A stretch of DNA of 53,177 bases from Methylobacterium sp. 2A (GTDB lineage Bacteria > Pseudomonadota > Alphaproteobacteria > Rhizobiales > Beijerinckiaceae): assembly GCF_009806555.1 (NCBI RefSeq), contig NZ_VUOK01000055.1, forward strand, positions 1 through 53,177. The letters run 5' to 3'. Positions within the stretch are counted from its first letter, which is position 1; each line of letters starts with the position of its first letter. The notes beneath the pieces were generated by a model. That model did not search any database. It saw only the letters and a program-made list of their open reading frames with translations, and had not been told where the DNA came from. The translations under genes were made by a program, and so were the position numbers. This document shows positions 42,020 to 50,238 of this stretch, piece by piece.

Positions 42020-42351
42020 GGCGTGTCGTCGATGGGGTGTGGACCCGATCCGATCGACGGCTCCGGGAAGTCCCGGATCGTCCTGGTTTCAAAAGGTCTG
42101 CGGCCTTTTGCGGGTGCAGGGCGGCGCCCTGCGCGATGACGTCGGGGCTCCGCACCGACACGCCGCCAAAGGCCTTCAGCCCTTAGGGAACCCGGTTCAT
42201 CCGGGTGAACCGGGATCGCGTTGGTCGCTGGCACCGGCGCGGCGCGGGGGAGCGCGCCGCAACACGGCCCTCACCGCGTCCCGCTCCCCCGGCGCGCGAG
42301 CGCGGGTCACATCACAGGCTCAGAGGCTCCGCCTCGAGGTGGAGACAAGCG
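42020..42351. other. Hairpin-dense intergenic region between flgH and fliL, 332 bp
   Basis: No gene is convincing. Inverted repeats are at 42062-42077 (7 bp), 42090-42110 (CAAAAGG/CCTTTTG), 42116-42132 (7 bp) and 42191-42214 (9 bp, 6-base loop). The AAAAGG...CCTTTT stem is a bidirectional terminator-like form, and TGCGGCCTTTTGCG at 42100-42113 recurs after flagellin (45181-45194). The second half carries the fliL leader with GGTGGAGAC before the ATG. Confidence 0.6.
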
Positions 42352-42831
42352 ATGGCATCCGATTCCGAAGCCCCGCGCAAGGGCCGCTGGCTGCTGCTCC
42401 TCGCGGTCCTCACGGTCCTGGCGATCGGGGTCGGCGCCGCGAGCGGCTTCTACATGATCACCCGGGTCGAGAAGGCCGTGGACGAGCGGAAGAAGGCCGA
42501 GGAAGAGCACGTCCAGCCGGTGGCCAATTACGATGCGGGATTCGTCGTGAAGGGCCTGGGTACGGTGGTGACGAATCTGGCGAACCCCAGCGACGTCTGG
42601 GTCCGCCTTGAAGCGTCGGTCGTGGTGAAGGCCGGGGCCTTCGCCAATCCCGACGTCGCCGCGGCCGAGATCCGACAGGATATCCTCGGCTACCTGCACA
42701 CGGTGTCCCTCGCTCAGATCGAGGGGCCGAGCGGCCTGAGCCACCTGCGGGAGGATCTGGCCGAACGGGTCCAGGTCCGCAGCAAGGGCCAGGCCCGCGA
42801 CTTCTTCATCGAAACGCTCGTCGTCCAGTAG
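42352..42831 (+). CDS. fliL: Flagellar basal-body protein FliL
   Basis: The ATG at 42352, after GGTGGAG, gives 159 residues; the frame is open upstream but without a start signal. One membrane helix (WLLLLAVLTVLAIGVGAASG) is followed by a periplasmic domain with VVTNLANPSDVWVRLEASVV, LGYLHTVSLAQIEG and the C-terminal RDFFIETLVVQ, the FliL pattern. FliL rings surround stators and tune torque. It precedes fliP as usual. Confidence 0.9.
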   Translation: MASDSEAPRKGRWLLLLAVLTVLAIGVGAASGFYMITRVEKAVDERKKAEEEHVQPVANYDAGFVVKGLGTVVTNLANPSDVWVRLEASVVVKAGAFANPDVAAAEIRQDILGYLHTVSLAQIEGPSGLSHLREDLAERVQVRSKGQARDFFIETLVVQ

Positions 42832-42884
42832 GGCGACCGGCCGGCCCCTTGGCCGTGCCGAGATTCATCAGGACCGGTCTCGCC

Positions 42885-43622
42885 ATGCTGCGTCGCGTCT
42901 CTCTGGCGGGCCTGCTGCTCCTCGTCGCCACGGCCGCGAGTGCCCAGGGCTTCAGCCTCGATCAGGTGCTGCCGCCCGGGAACGGGTCGATCAGCGGGCG
43001 GATGATCCAGCTCGTCGCGCTGATGACGGTGCTGTCGATCGCGCCGGGCCTTCTCGTCATGGTGACGAGCTTCACCCGGTTCGTCGTCGCGCTCTCATTC
43101 CTGCGGTCGGGCCTCGGCCTGCAGAGCTCCCCGGCCAACATCGTGCTGATCAGCCTGTCGCTGTTCATGACCTTCTACGTCATGGGACCGACCTTCGACC
43201 GGGCGTGGCAGGACGGCGTCCGCCCGCTGACCGAGAACAAGATCACCGAGGAGGAGGCCTTCGCCAAGGTGACGGCGCCGTTCCGGGATTTCATGCTGGC
43301 CCATGTGCGCCCCAAGGACCTCGACACCTTCGCGGAGATCGCGGCGGCGAACCTCCCCAAGGCCCCGGACGGGGGCCGGACCGACCTGCGCGTGCTGATT
43401 CCGGCCTTCATGGTCTCCGAGCTGCGGCGCGGCTTCGAGATCGGCTTCCTGATCGCGCTGCCTTTCCTGGTCATCGACATGATCGTCGGCATCATCGTCA
43501 TGTCGATGGGCATGATGATGTTGCCGCCGACTGTCATTTCGCTGCCCTTCAAGATCCTGTTCTTCATCCTGATCGATGGATGGAACATGATCATCAGCGG
43601 CCTCGTGAAATCTTATTTTTGA
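42885..43622 (+). CDS. fliP: Export gate protein FliP
   Basis: ATG 42885 gives 245 residues with a cleavable signal peptide (LRRVSLAGLLLLVATAASAQ), typical of FliP. Conserved segments include SIAPGLLVMVTSFTRFVVAL, IVLISLSLFMTFYVMGPTFD, IPAFMVSELRRGFEIGFLIA and MGMMMLPPTVISLPFKILFF. It forms the pore with FliQ and FliR. Upstream TTG/GTG starts (42849, 42855) lack a ribosome site. It is the last gene of the ftcR-fliP block; the next gene is 278 bases away. Confidence 0.95.
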   Translation: MLRRVSLAGLLLLVATAASAQGFSLDQVLPPGNGSISGRMIQLVALMTVLSIAPGLLVMVTSFTRFVVALSFLRSGLGLQSSPANIVLISLSLFMTFYVMGPTFDRAWQDGVRPLTENKITEEEAFAKVTAPFRDFMLAHVRPKDLDTFAEIAAANLPKAPDGGRTDLRVLIPAFMVSELRRGFEIGFLIALPFLVIDMIVGIIVMSMGMMMLPPTVISLPFKILFFILIDGWNMIISGLVKSYF

Positions 43623-43782
43623 TCGCTTGAACATCTGACAGGCATCGACTCAAAAATTCATACCCGGCGAACCAAAATCTCGGACACGCATTGACTTCGG
43701 CTTCGGAATTCTGCATGTGCTCCTTGTCGGAGCGCAGAAGGTCGAGCCGCCGGTATCAGGCGTGTCGCTATTCTGCTTGTCT

Positions 43783-43801
43783 GATCAATAGCAGATTGAT
43801 C
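43783..43801. promoter_or_regulatory. Dyad upstream of flagellin
   Basis: GATCAAT (43783-43789) and ATTGATC (43795-43801) form a perfect 7-bp inverted repeat with a 5-base spacer, 100 bases before the flagellin ATG in AT-richer DNA. This looks like an operator for a dimeric regulator. An overlapping GCTATT/AATAGC pair (43767-43772, 43787-43792) is also present. Confidence 0.4.
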
Positions 43802-43845
43802 TTCGTGCTCGGCACGTCGGATCAAAGGCATGAGGCCGCTCTGCT

Positions 43846-43896
43846 ATGCCGGTGAAAATCCGGCATGTCCCATTTCCATGATTGATGAAGGGACAT
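43846..43896 (+). promoter_or_regulatory. Flagellin mRNA leader with two consecutive hairpins
   Basis: Hairpin 1: 43846-43852 pairs with 43860-43866 (ATGCCGG/CCGGCAT, 7-base loop). Hairpin 2: 43865-43871 pairs with 43890-43896 (ATGTCCC/GGGACAT). The 3' arm of hairpin 2 includes the GGGA of the AAGGGA ribosome site (43888-43893). The two stems share bases 43865-43866, so they compete slightly. This layout suits translation or stability control. Confidence 0.55.
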
Positions 43897-43900
43897 CTTT

Positions 43901-45118
43901 ATGACGAGCTTGTTGACCAACACCGCCGCGCAAACGGCGCTCACCACCCTGAAGCTGACGAACCAGAGCCTGGAGCAGTCGAGCAATCGCATCTCCACCG
44001 GCCAGAAGGTGGCGACCGCCGCCGACAACGCCGCCTACTGGTCGATTGCCACCACCATCCGCGCCGACAACGGCTCGCTGGGCGCCGTGAAGGACGCCAT
44101 CGGCCTCGGCCTGGCGACCGTCAACGCGGCCGTCTCGGGTCTTGATGCCGTCAAGAACTCGTTCCTCGAGATCAAGAACCGCCTGACCGCCGCCCTGAAC
44201 CCGAACGTCGAGCGCGGCAAGCTGCAGACCGAAATCAACGCCCGCCTGACCGACCTCCGGACGATCGCCTCCAGCGCGGCGACGAACGGTGAAAACTGGC
44301 TCACGGTCGATTCGGGCTCGGGCAACTACACGGCCGAACGCAAGATCGTCGCGTCGTTCAGCCGCGTTCAGGGTCAGATCGCGGTCGGCACCGTGACGGT
44401 CAACGTCGACGAGACGAAGCTCTACGACGCCGCGGCCGCGGGTGGCACGGCCTACGCGGACGCGGCCGGCGCCTCGGGCGGCTCGGGCAGCGCGATCGAG
44501 ACCCGCGACAAGGCTCAACAAGACTACCTCAGTGCCCAGGCAACCTTCAACGGCAGCAGCAAGGACGCGACCGCGGTCAAGGCTTGGAGCGACGCGCAGG
44601 ACGCCTGGGCCAACGCGCAGAAGACCTTCGCCACGGCTGTCTCGAACGCGAACGCCGATCTCATCAAGAACGCGACCGGCGCCGGCGCGTCCGGCTCGAC
44701 CGCCAGCGACGGCACGGGCGGCATCCTGAACAAGAAGTATGCCGTCGTCGGCGCCGATGAGAACGGCTACGACCGTGGTTACTCCTTGAGCGTCGACAAC
44801 ATCGACATCTCGGCGATCCAGAACCAGGACCTGTCGAAGCTGCGCGCTTACGTCAACCTGGCTGAGAAGGTTCTCACCAACATCACCAACGTCGCCACCA
44901 AGCTCGGCGCCGTGCAGAACCAGATCCAGACGCAGTCGAACTTCGTCGACGGCCTGATCAAGGGCAACGAGAAGAGCATCGGCATCCTGGTGGACGCCGA
45001 CATGGAAGACGAGTCGACCAAGCTGAAGGCCCTTCAGGTCCAGCAGCAGCTCGGCGTCCAGTCCCTGTCGATCGCCAACCAGAGCACGCAGCAGATCCTC
45101 AGCCTGTTCCGCGGCTAA
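43901..45118 (+). CDS. fliC: Flagellin
   Basis: This 405-residue protein has the D0/D1 N-terminus (LLTNTAAQTALTTLKLTNQS, ISTGQKVATAADNAAYWSIA) and the C-terminal helix (VQNQIQTQSNFVDGLIKGNE, QQLGVQSLSIANQSTQQIL, SLFRG) of alphaproteobacterial flagellins. The middle has a helical, Ala/Gln-rich insert around residues 199-257. It is the only flagellin in this window. It stands alone, with its own leader and a strong terminator, consistent with late expression. fliD and fliS are not seen nearby. Confidence 0.96.
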   Translation: MTSLLTNTAAQTALTTLKLTNQSLEQSSNRISTGQKVATAADNAAYWSIATTIRADNGSLGAVKDAIGLGLATVNAAVSGLDAVKNSFLEIKNRLTAALNPNVERGKLQTEINARLTDLRTIASSAATNGENWLTVDSGSGNYTAERKIVASFSRVQGQIAVGTVTVNVDETKLYDAAAAGGTAYADAAGASGGSGSAIETRDKAQQDYLSAQATFNGSSKDATAVKAWSDAQDAWANAQKTFATAVSNANADLIKNATGAGASGSTASDGTGGILNKKYAVVGADENGYDRGYSLSVDNIDISAIQNQDLSKLRAYVNLAEKVLTNITNVATKLGAVQNQIQTQSNFVDGLIKGNEKSIGILVDADMEDESTKLKALQVQQQLGVQSLSIANQSTQQILSLFRG

Positions 45119-45138
45119 GGTCTACCGCTCATCAAACC

Positions 45139-45191
45139 GCATCCGCCTCCGGGCGGATGCCGGCCGCGCGTCTCCGGGCGTGCGGCCTTTT
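45139..45191 (+). terminator. Double hairpin terminator after flagellin
   Basis: A 9-bp perfect stem (45139-45147 with 45152-45160, 4-base loop) is followed at once by a second 9-bp stem with one G-T pair (45162-45170 with 45179-45187) and TTTT at 45188-45191. The second is a good intrinsic terminator; the first may protect the flagellin mRNA 3' end. Confidence 0.75.
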
Positions 45192-45285
45192 GCGTGGCAC
45201 CGGGCCTCCGGCGGCACCATCCCCACACAAGATTGATGCGCCACCCTGGCGTCCCGCTCCCACGGTGGAGGTCTGAGTCCCGTCG

Positions 45286-46965
45286 ATGCCCGGTCGCGCG
45301 CATTTCGAGAAGCTTTGGCAGAACATTCTCGAGCTCGGTCCCCGGCGGCTGATCGCCTTGGGACTGGTCGGGCTGACCGTGTTCCTGGCCGTGGGCCTGG
45401 GCGCCTATTACCTGAGCCGCCCCCTGCGGGAGACCCTCTATGCGGGCTTGAACCGCGACGACGTCACCCGGATGGGCGCCGTGCTCAAGGATGCCGGCAT
45501 CCCCTTCGACGTCAGCGCGGACGGGACCTCGCTCCTCGTGAGTTACGGGCAGACCGCCCAGGCGCGCATGCTGCTCGCCGAAAAGGGGCTGCCCCAGAGC
45601 GGCAAGGCCGGATACGAGCTGTTCAACGACCTGGGCTCGCTCGGCCTGACCTCGTTCATGCAGGACATCACCCGGGTCCGCGCCCTGGAGGGCGAGCTCG
45701 CCCGCACGATCCAGACGCTCAAGGGCGTCAAGGCGGCCCGGGTCCACATCGTGATGCCCGATCCCGGCTCGTTCCGCCGGGAGCAGCAGCCCGCCACGGC
45801 TTCGGTGGTGGTGCGCACGGAGCCGGCCAACGATCCCGCGGTCGCCCCCGCCATCCGGCAGCTCGTGGCCGCCGCCATCCCCGGCATGAAACCCGACAAG
45901 GTCACGGTGCTCAACACCGACGGGACCGTCCTGCTCGCGGGCGACGACGCCACCACGGCGCCGGCGGGCCGGCTGGCGGGGCTCGAACAGACGATCAACC
46001 GGGAGATCCAGGACAACATCCGCCGGACGCTCACGCCCTATCTCGGCCCGAACAACTTCGAGGTCAGCGTCGTCGCACGGCTGAACACCGACAAGACCAA
46101 GACCGACGAGACGATCTACAATCCCGACCAGAAGGTCGAGCGCTCGGTACGGACCGTGAAGGAATCGGAGAGTTCGCAGAACCGCGCGCCGCAGAAGCCG
46201 ACCACCGCGCAGCAGAACGTACCCGGCCAGAACGTCCAGGCCTCGGGGAACGAGAGCTCCAATTCCGAGAGCCAGCGCCGGGAGGAGCTGTCGAATTTCG
46301 AGGTTTCCACGAAGACGGTTCAGACGGTCAGCGACGGCTACTCGGTCAAGAACCTGTCGGTCGCCGTGCTGGTGAACCGGACCCGGCTCGAATCCCTCGC
46401 CGGCGCGGCCAAGGACGGCGCGAAGGACGCGGCCAAGGACTCTGCCAAGATCGAGCTCGAGCCGCAGATCACCGAGATCGAGCAGCTGGTGGCCTCGGCC
46501 TCGGGCTTCAACAAGGCGCGGGGCGACCAGATCAAGGTGGCGGCGGTCAGCTTCGTGAACGACGGTCAGCCGCTTACCCCCGTCCCGGCCCTGAGCTTCA
46601 CCGAGGTGCTGATGCGCCAGTCCGGCACCCTGATCAACGCGGCGACGATCCTGATCGTCGGGTGCCTGCTCATCTGGTTCGGCCTGCGCCCGGCCGTGAA
46701 CGCGATCCTGGCGCGCTCGCCCGAGATGGGAACCGAACTCGCGCTGGCGACGCCGGACGAGGAGGCCGCCCTCGCGGCGCTGCAGGCCGAGCAGGCCGCC
46801 CTGGCGTCGGTGGCGGCGGCGGCAGAGCAGCCCAACCTCATCGAGGATCTGACGGACCAGATGGCCCGCTCGCCGATCCGCAGGCTGGAGCAGCTGGTCG
46901 AACTCGATGAGGAGCAGGTCGCCAACATCCTGAAGCAGTGGCTCACCCGCGAAGAGGCCGCGTGA
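45286..46965 (+). CDS. fliF: MS-ring protein FliF
   Basis: This 559-residue protein has two membrane helices: LIALGLVGLTVFLAVGLGAY near the N-terminus and LINAATILIVGCLLIWFGLR near residue 450. The periplasmic ring-building motifs are present (GLPQSGKAGYELFND, LEGELARTIQTLKGVKAARV, MPDPGSFRREQQPATASVVV). The C-terminal tail QLVELDEEQVANILKQWL binds FliG. It nucleates the basal body in the inner membrane. Confidence 0.96.
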   Translation: MPGRAHFEKLWQNILELGPRRLIALGLVGLTVFLAVGLGAYYLSRPLRETLYAGLNRDDVTRMGAVLKDAGIPFDVSADGTSLLVSYGQTAQARMLLAEKGLPQSGKAGYELFNDLGSLGLTSFMQDITRVRALEGELARTIQTLKGVKAARVHIVMPDPGSFRREQQPATASVVVRTEPANDPAVAPAIRQLVAAAIPGMKPDKVTVLNTDGTVLLAGDDATTAPAGRLAGLEQTINREIQDNIRRTLTPYLGPNNFEVSVVARLNTDKTKTDETIYNPDQKVERSVRTVKESESSQNRAPQKPTTAQQNVPGQNVQASGNESSNSESQRREELSNFEVSTKTVQTVSDGYSVKNLSVAVLVNRTRLESLAGAAKDGAKDAAKDSAKIELEPQITEIEQLVASASGFNKARGDQIKVAAVSFVNDGQPLTPVPALSFTEVLMRQSGTLINAATILIVGCLLIWFGLRPAVNAILARSPEMGTELALATPDEEAALAALQAEQAALASVAAAAEQPNLIEDLTDQMARSPIRRLEQLVELDEEQVANILKQWLTREEAA

Positions 46966-47603
46966 TGGCGGTCTCGCGCCCCGTCTGGACGGTCTTCTCG
47001 GGCACCGGCCAACGCACCTCCTCCGGCTTCACGGCGCTGACGCCCAAGCGCGTCGAGGCGGAATCGTCGCCGTCGCCCCCGCCGCCGCCGGACCTCGACG
47101 CCATCGCGGCTGCGGCCCGGGCGGAGGGTCGCCGGGAGGGGGAGGCGGCGGTCCGTGAGGCCGTGGAGGCCGCCGTCGCGGCGGAGCGCGAGAGCGCAGC
47201 GGCCGCGCTCGCCGCGGCCCGGCAGCTTTGGGTCGAGGCGGAATCGGCGGTTCTGGCGGGCGCCATCGCGGAGCAGGCGCGGGTGCTGGAGGCGCACGTC
47301 GCGCAGAGCCTGGCGCGCGTCCTCCGTCCGTTCCTGGCAGAGGCTCTGCAGCAGGAGGCGATCCGCGACTTGCACGCGACGCTCGCGTCCCTGCTGGCGG
47401 ACGATCAGGCCGGGACGGTCGCGGTGACCGGACCGGCGGATCTCGTCACGGCGCTCGTGCGCCGTCTCGGCCTGCCGCCGGAGCGCTTCGCCGTCACCGC
47501 CGAGGGCGGTCCCGACCTGCGGATCCGGCTGAACGGAACCCTGGTCGAGACGCGGCTCGGGGCCTGGGGTGAGCGCGTCGCGGCCCTGATCGAGGAGGGC
47601 TGA
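46965..47603 (+). CDS. FliH-like protein (candidate regulator of FliI)
   Basis: ATG 46965 overlaps the fliF stop by one base and gives 212 residues. The protein has a Pro-rich linker (SSPSPPPPPD) and a long Ala/Glu helical coiled region with an EGRREGEAAVREAVEAA pattern. The C-terminal domain includes LEAHVAQSLARVLRPFLAEA, GPADLVTALVRRL and GPDLRIRLNGTLVETRLGAW. This layout matches FliH, which binds FliI and FliN, but motifs are weak. Order fliF-(fliH)-motB is consistent. Confidence 0.65.
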   Translation: MAVSRPVWTVFSGTGQRTSSGFTALTPKRVEAESSPSPPPPPDLDAIAAAARAEGRREGEAAVREAVEAAVAAERESAAAALAAARQLWVEAESAVLAGAIAEQARVLEAHVAQSLARVLRPFLAEALQQEAIRDLHATLASLLADDQAGTVAVTGPADLVTALVRRLGLPPERFAVTAEGGPDLRIRLNGTLVETRLGAWGERVAALIEEG

Positions 47604-47605
47604 GC

Positions 47606-48907
47606 GTGCCCGACGGACATTCCGAGATCATCATCGTCCGCCGCGTGGCCAACGACGAGCACGAACACCACGGGGGCGTCTGGAAGATCGCCCTGGCCGA
47701 TTTCATGACCACCCTGATGGCCCTGTTCCTGGTTCTGTGGCTCATCAAGGCCTCGAACGAGGAGACGAAGACCAGTATCGCCAACTACTTCAACCCGATC
47801 AGTCTGTCCGAGGCCCTGCCGGCCCGGAAGGGCGTGAACGATCCGAAGCCCGCCTCCGTGGATCCGAGCTCGGGCAACCTCTCGGCCGATCCGGTGAGGG
47901 GCCAGGCACCGAACACAACCGAGACCGAGACCCGGAACAAGAGCAGGCCCCTGCCGCCGGGCTCGGTGGCGCGGGAACGGGAGCTGTTCCAGGATCCCTA
48001 TTCCGTCCTGGCGACGCTCTCCGCCGAGGCCGATCCGGACCGACCGGAGAGCGCCACGATCGGCGAGCTCGGCCAACCGGGCCGGCGCGGCGGGGATGCG
48101 CCGCGCGACCCGTTCGATCCGCTGTACTGGCAGGTGACCACCCTCTCGCCCGCGAAGGCCGACCGGCCCGCATCCACCGGGATCACGCCGCCACCGGAGC
48201 GGACCCTGCCCGATGCCCGCGCCGCCGGGGTCCCCGGCGCGAAGGACACCGACGCCAAGGCTGCGGAAACCAGGGCGGGCGAAGGCAAGGTGGAGGGCAA
48301 GACGGCGGAGGGCAAGACGGCGGAGGGCAAGACGGCCGACGCCAAAGCCGGCGATGCCAAGGCGGGCGATGCCAAGCCCGCAGACGGGAAGGAGGAGGCC
48401 AAGGCCGCAGCGGCGTCCGCCAACGGAATCGGCCAGGGTCCCGACTCCGCGGCGGCCCAGGCCGCGCTGAAGGCCGAGATCGCGAAGATCTTTCCGCCCA
48501 ACGCGGGTGGCCCGCACGTCGAGGTCCAGGGGACGCCGGACGGGCTCCTGATCAACCTGACGGACGACCTGAACTTCAGCATGTTCGCAGTGGGCTCGGC
48601 CGAGCCCCGGCCGGAGATGGTGCGGGCCATGGAGCGCCTTGCCAAGGCGCTCGCCACGCGCCCAGGCCGGATCATCGTCCGCGGCCATACCGACAGCCGA
48701 CCGTTCCGCTCGGAGGTCTACGACAATTGGCGGCTCTCGACCGCGCGCGCCCACATGGCCTCCTACATGCTGACCCGGGCCGGGATCGGCGAGGGCCGGA
48801 TCTGGCGCGTCGAGGGTGCGGCCGATCGGACGCCGCGCAACGCGGCGGATCCCAAGGCGCCCGAGAACCGGCGGATCGAGATCCTCCTCCAGGGGGCACC
48901 GGGATGA
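47606..48907 (+). CDS. motB: Flagellar stator protein MotB
   Basis: This 433-residue protein starts at GTG 47606. Its single membrane helix ALADFMTTLMALFLVLWLIK carries the proton-binding Asp32. A very long periplasmic linker (about residues 60-290) contains six 5-residue repeats encoded by 15-bp DNA repeats (48293-48382). The OmpA-like peptidoglycan-binding domain follows: GRIIVRGHTDSRPF, NWRLSTARAHMASYML and PENRRIEILLQ. The linker is longer than in enteric MotB (308 residues total). MotB anchors the stator. It overlaps motC. Confidence 0.95.
   Translation: MPDGHSEIIIVRRVANDEHEHHGGVWKIALADFMTTLMALFLVLWLIKASNEETKTSIANYFNPISLSEALPARKGVNDPKPASVDPSSGNLSADPVRGQAPNTTETETRNKSRPLPPGSVARERELFQDPYSVLATLSAEADPDRPESATIGELGQPGRRGGDAPRDPFDPLYWQVTTLSPAKADRPASTGITPPPERTLPDARAAGVPGAKDTDAKAAETRAGEGKVEGKTAEGKTAEGKTADAKAGDAKAGDAKPADGKEEAKAAAASANGIGQGPDSAAAQAALKAEIAKIFPPNAGGPHVEVQGTPDGLLINLTDDLNFSMFAVGSAEPRPEMVRAMERLAKALATRPGRIIVRGHTDSRPFRSEVYDNWRLSTARAHMASYMLTRAGIGEGRIWRVEGAADRTPRNAADPKAPENRRIEILLQGAPG
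48293..48382 (+). repeat. Two sets of 15-bp tandem repeats in the MotB linker
   Basis: Three units at 48293-48337 encode EGKTA and three at 48338-48382 encode DAKAG/DAKPA. Both are in frame, so copy number could vary without breaking the gene. Confidence 0.85.
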
Positions 48908-50238
48908 GGCTGATCCCGCGGGCTCTCCGCTCCGCCCATCTCGGCGTTCTCTTTGGCCTGCTCGCGATGGGGTTTCCGGGGCCGGCCGCCACGGAACCGG
49001 GCGCGGCGCCGGCACAGCAGGCGGAACACTCCGCGCAGCCGGATGCGGCGCCGGCCAGCGCAGTGCCGGCCGAGTCCGCACCGGCCGAGTCCGCGCCGGT
49101 CCCGGAGTTTCAGCCCCGCAAGGATGGCCCCGTGGCGTGGGTGCGCACGCTGCAACTGCTTCAGGACCGAATCGCCGCCGGTTCCCTCACCGCCCATGAG
49201 AGCCAGCTCGTGCTGATCGGCCGGATCAACGGCGATCTCCTGAATGCGGCTCGGGAGGTCTGGACCGACCCGCACAATCTGCGGGCCGCCATCGTGTTCG
49301 CGCTCAGCGGCGGCGGACCGGCCATCCTGCGGCGCCTGACCAAGCAAGACGGTCTCGGCGAGCCGGAGGTGACGCTCGCGCGTGGGGCCCTCGCCTACGT
49401 CGAGGGGCGGGAGGCCGAGGCGAGCCGGCTGCTCAAGGATATCGACATCGCCACCCTGCCGCCGACGCTGGCCGGCGCGATCGGCCTGACGCAGGCCTCG
49501 CTCGCCGTGACCGACAACCCGATCCGGGCGATCAGCCTGCTCGATCAGGTCCGCCTGCTCCTGCCGGGGACATTGGCGGAGGAGGGCGCCCTGCGCCGGG
49601 AGATCTTCACCCTTGGTCAGACGAATGACCTGAACAAATTCAAGGCCTTGGCGGTCCAGTATCTCCGCCGCTTCCCGCACTCGATCTACGCCGGCAATTT
49701 TCGTCAGCGCCTCGCGTATCAGTTGACGAAGCTGGATGTCGGCCAGGATGGCGGCCGCTTCCCGGTCATCACCGGGATCCTGGACGAACTCGATCCCGAC
49801 AGCCGGAAGTCGCTGTACCTGCTGATCGCCCGGACGGCGATCGAAGAGGGTAAGGCGGGCTCGGCCTTACTGGCCGCCGACCGGGCGCTCGGCCTGTGCG
49901 CGCCCGCAAGCCTGGAAGCGACCCAGGCGCGGCTTTACCGGGCCGCGGCCGAGATCGTGAATCTGGCGACGTTCCAGTCCGGGCTGCGGACGCTGCGGGC
50001 CATCGACCGCGCCCAGCTGCCGCCGCGCGACAGCCGCCTCCTCGAGACGGCGCTGGCGACCGCCGAGGAGATCCGGCGGGGGCTCCCGAGCAAGCCCGGC
50101 CTGCCAGAGGCCGAGACCGCCGGGCCGAAGCCGGCCCAGGCCGCCGCGGACGCCGCCGACGAACCCGCCAAGCTGATCCCCCGGGCCCAGGCCACGATCG
50201 ATCGCATCGATCTGCTCCTCAGGAAAGCGAACCCGTGA
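48904..50238 (+). CDS. motC: Periplasmic motility protein MotC
   Basis: ATG 48904 overlaps the motB stop and gives 444 residues with a signal peptide (LGVLFGLLAMGFPGPAATEP). A low-complexity Ala/Pro/Glu stretch follows, then a helical repeat domain with VRTLQLLQDRIAAGSLTAHE, VFALSGGGPAILRRL and YLRRFPHSIYAGNFRQRLAY, typical of Rhizobiales MotC. It binds the periplasmic part of MotB and tunes rotation speed; MotE (40614) is its chaperone. It overlaps fliK. Confidence 0.9.
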   Translation: MRLIPRALRSAHLGVLFGLLAMGFPGPAATEPGAAPAQQAEHSAQPDAAPASAVPAESAPAESAPVPEFQPRKDGPVAWVRTLQLLQDRIAAGSLTAHESQLVLIGRINGDLLNAAREVWTDPHNLRAAIVFALSGGGPAILRRLTKQDGLGEPEVTLARGALAYVEGREAEASRLLKDIDIATLPPTLAGAIGLTQASLAVTDNPIRAISLLDQVRLLLPGTLAEEGALRREIFTLGQTNDLNKFKALAVQYLRRFPHSIYAGNFRQRLAYQLTKLDVGQDGGRFPVITGILDELDPDSRKSLYLLIARTAIEEGKAGSALLAADRALGLCAPASLEATQARLYRAAAEIVNLATFQSGLRTLRAIDRAQLPPRDSRLLETALATAEEIRRGLPSKPGLPEAETAGPKPAQAAADAADEPAKLIPRAQATIDRIDLLLRKANP

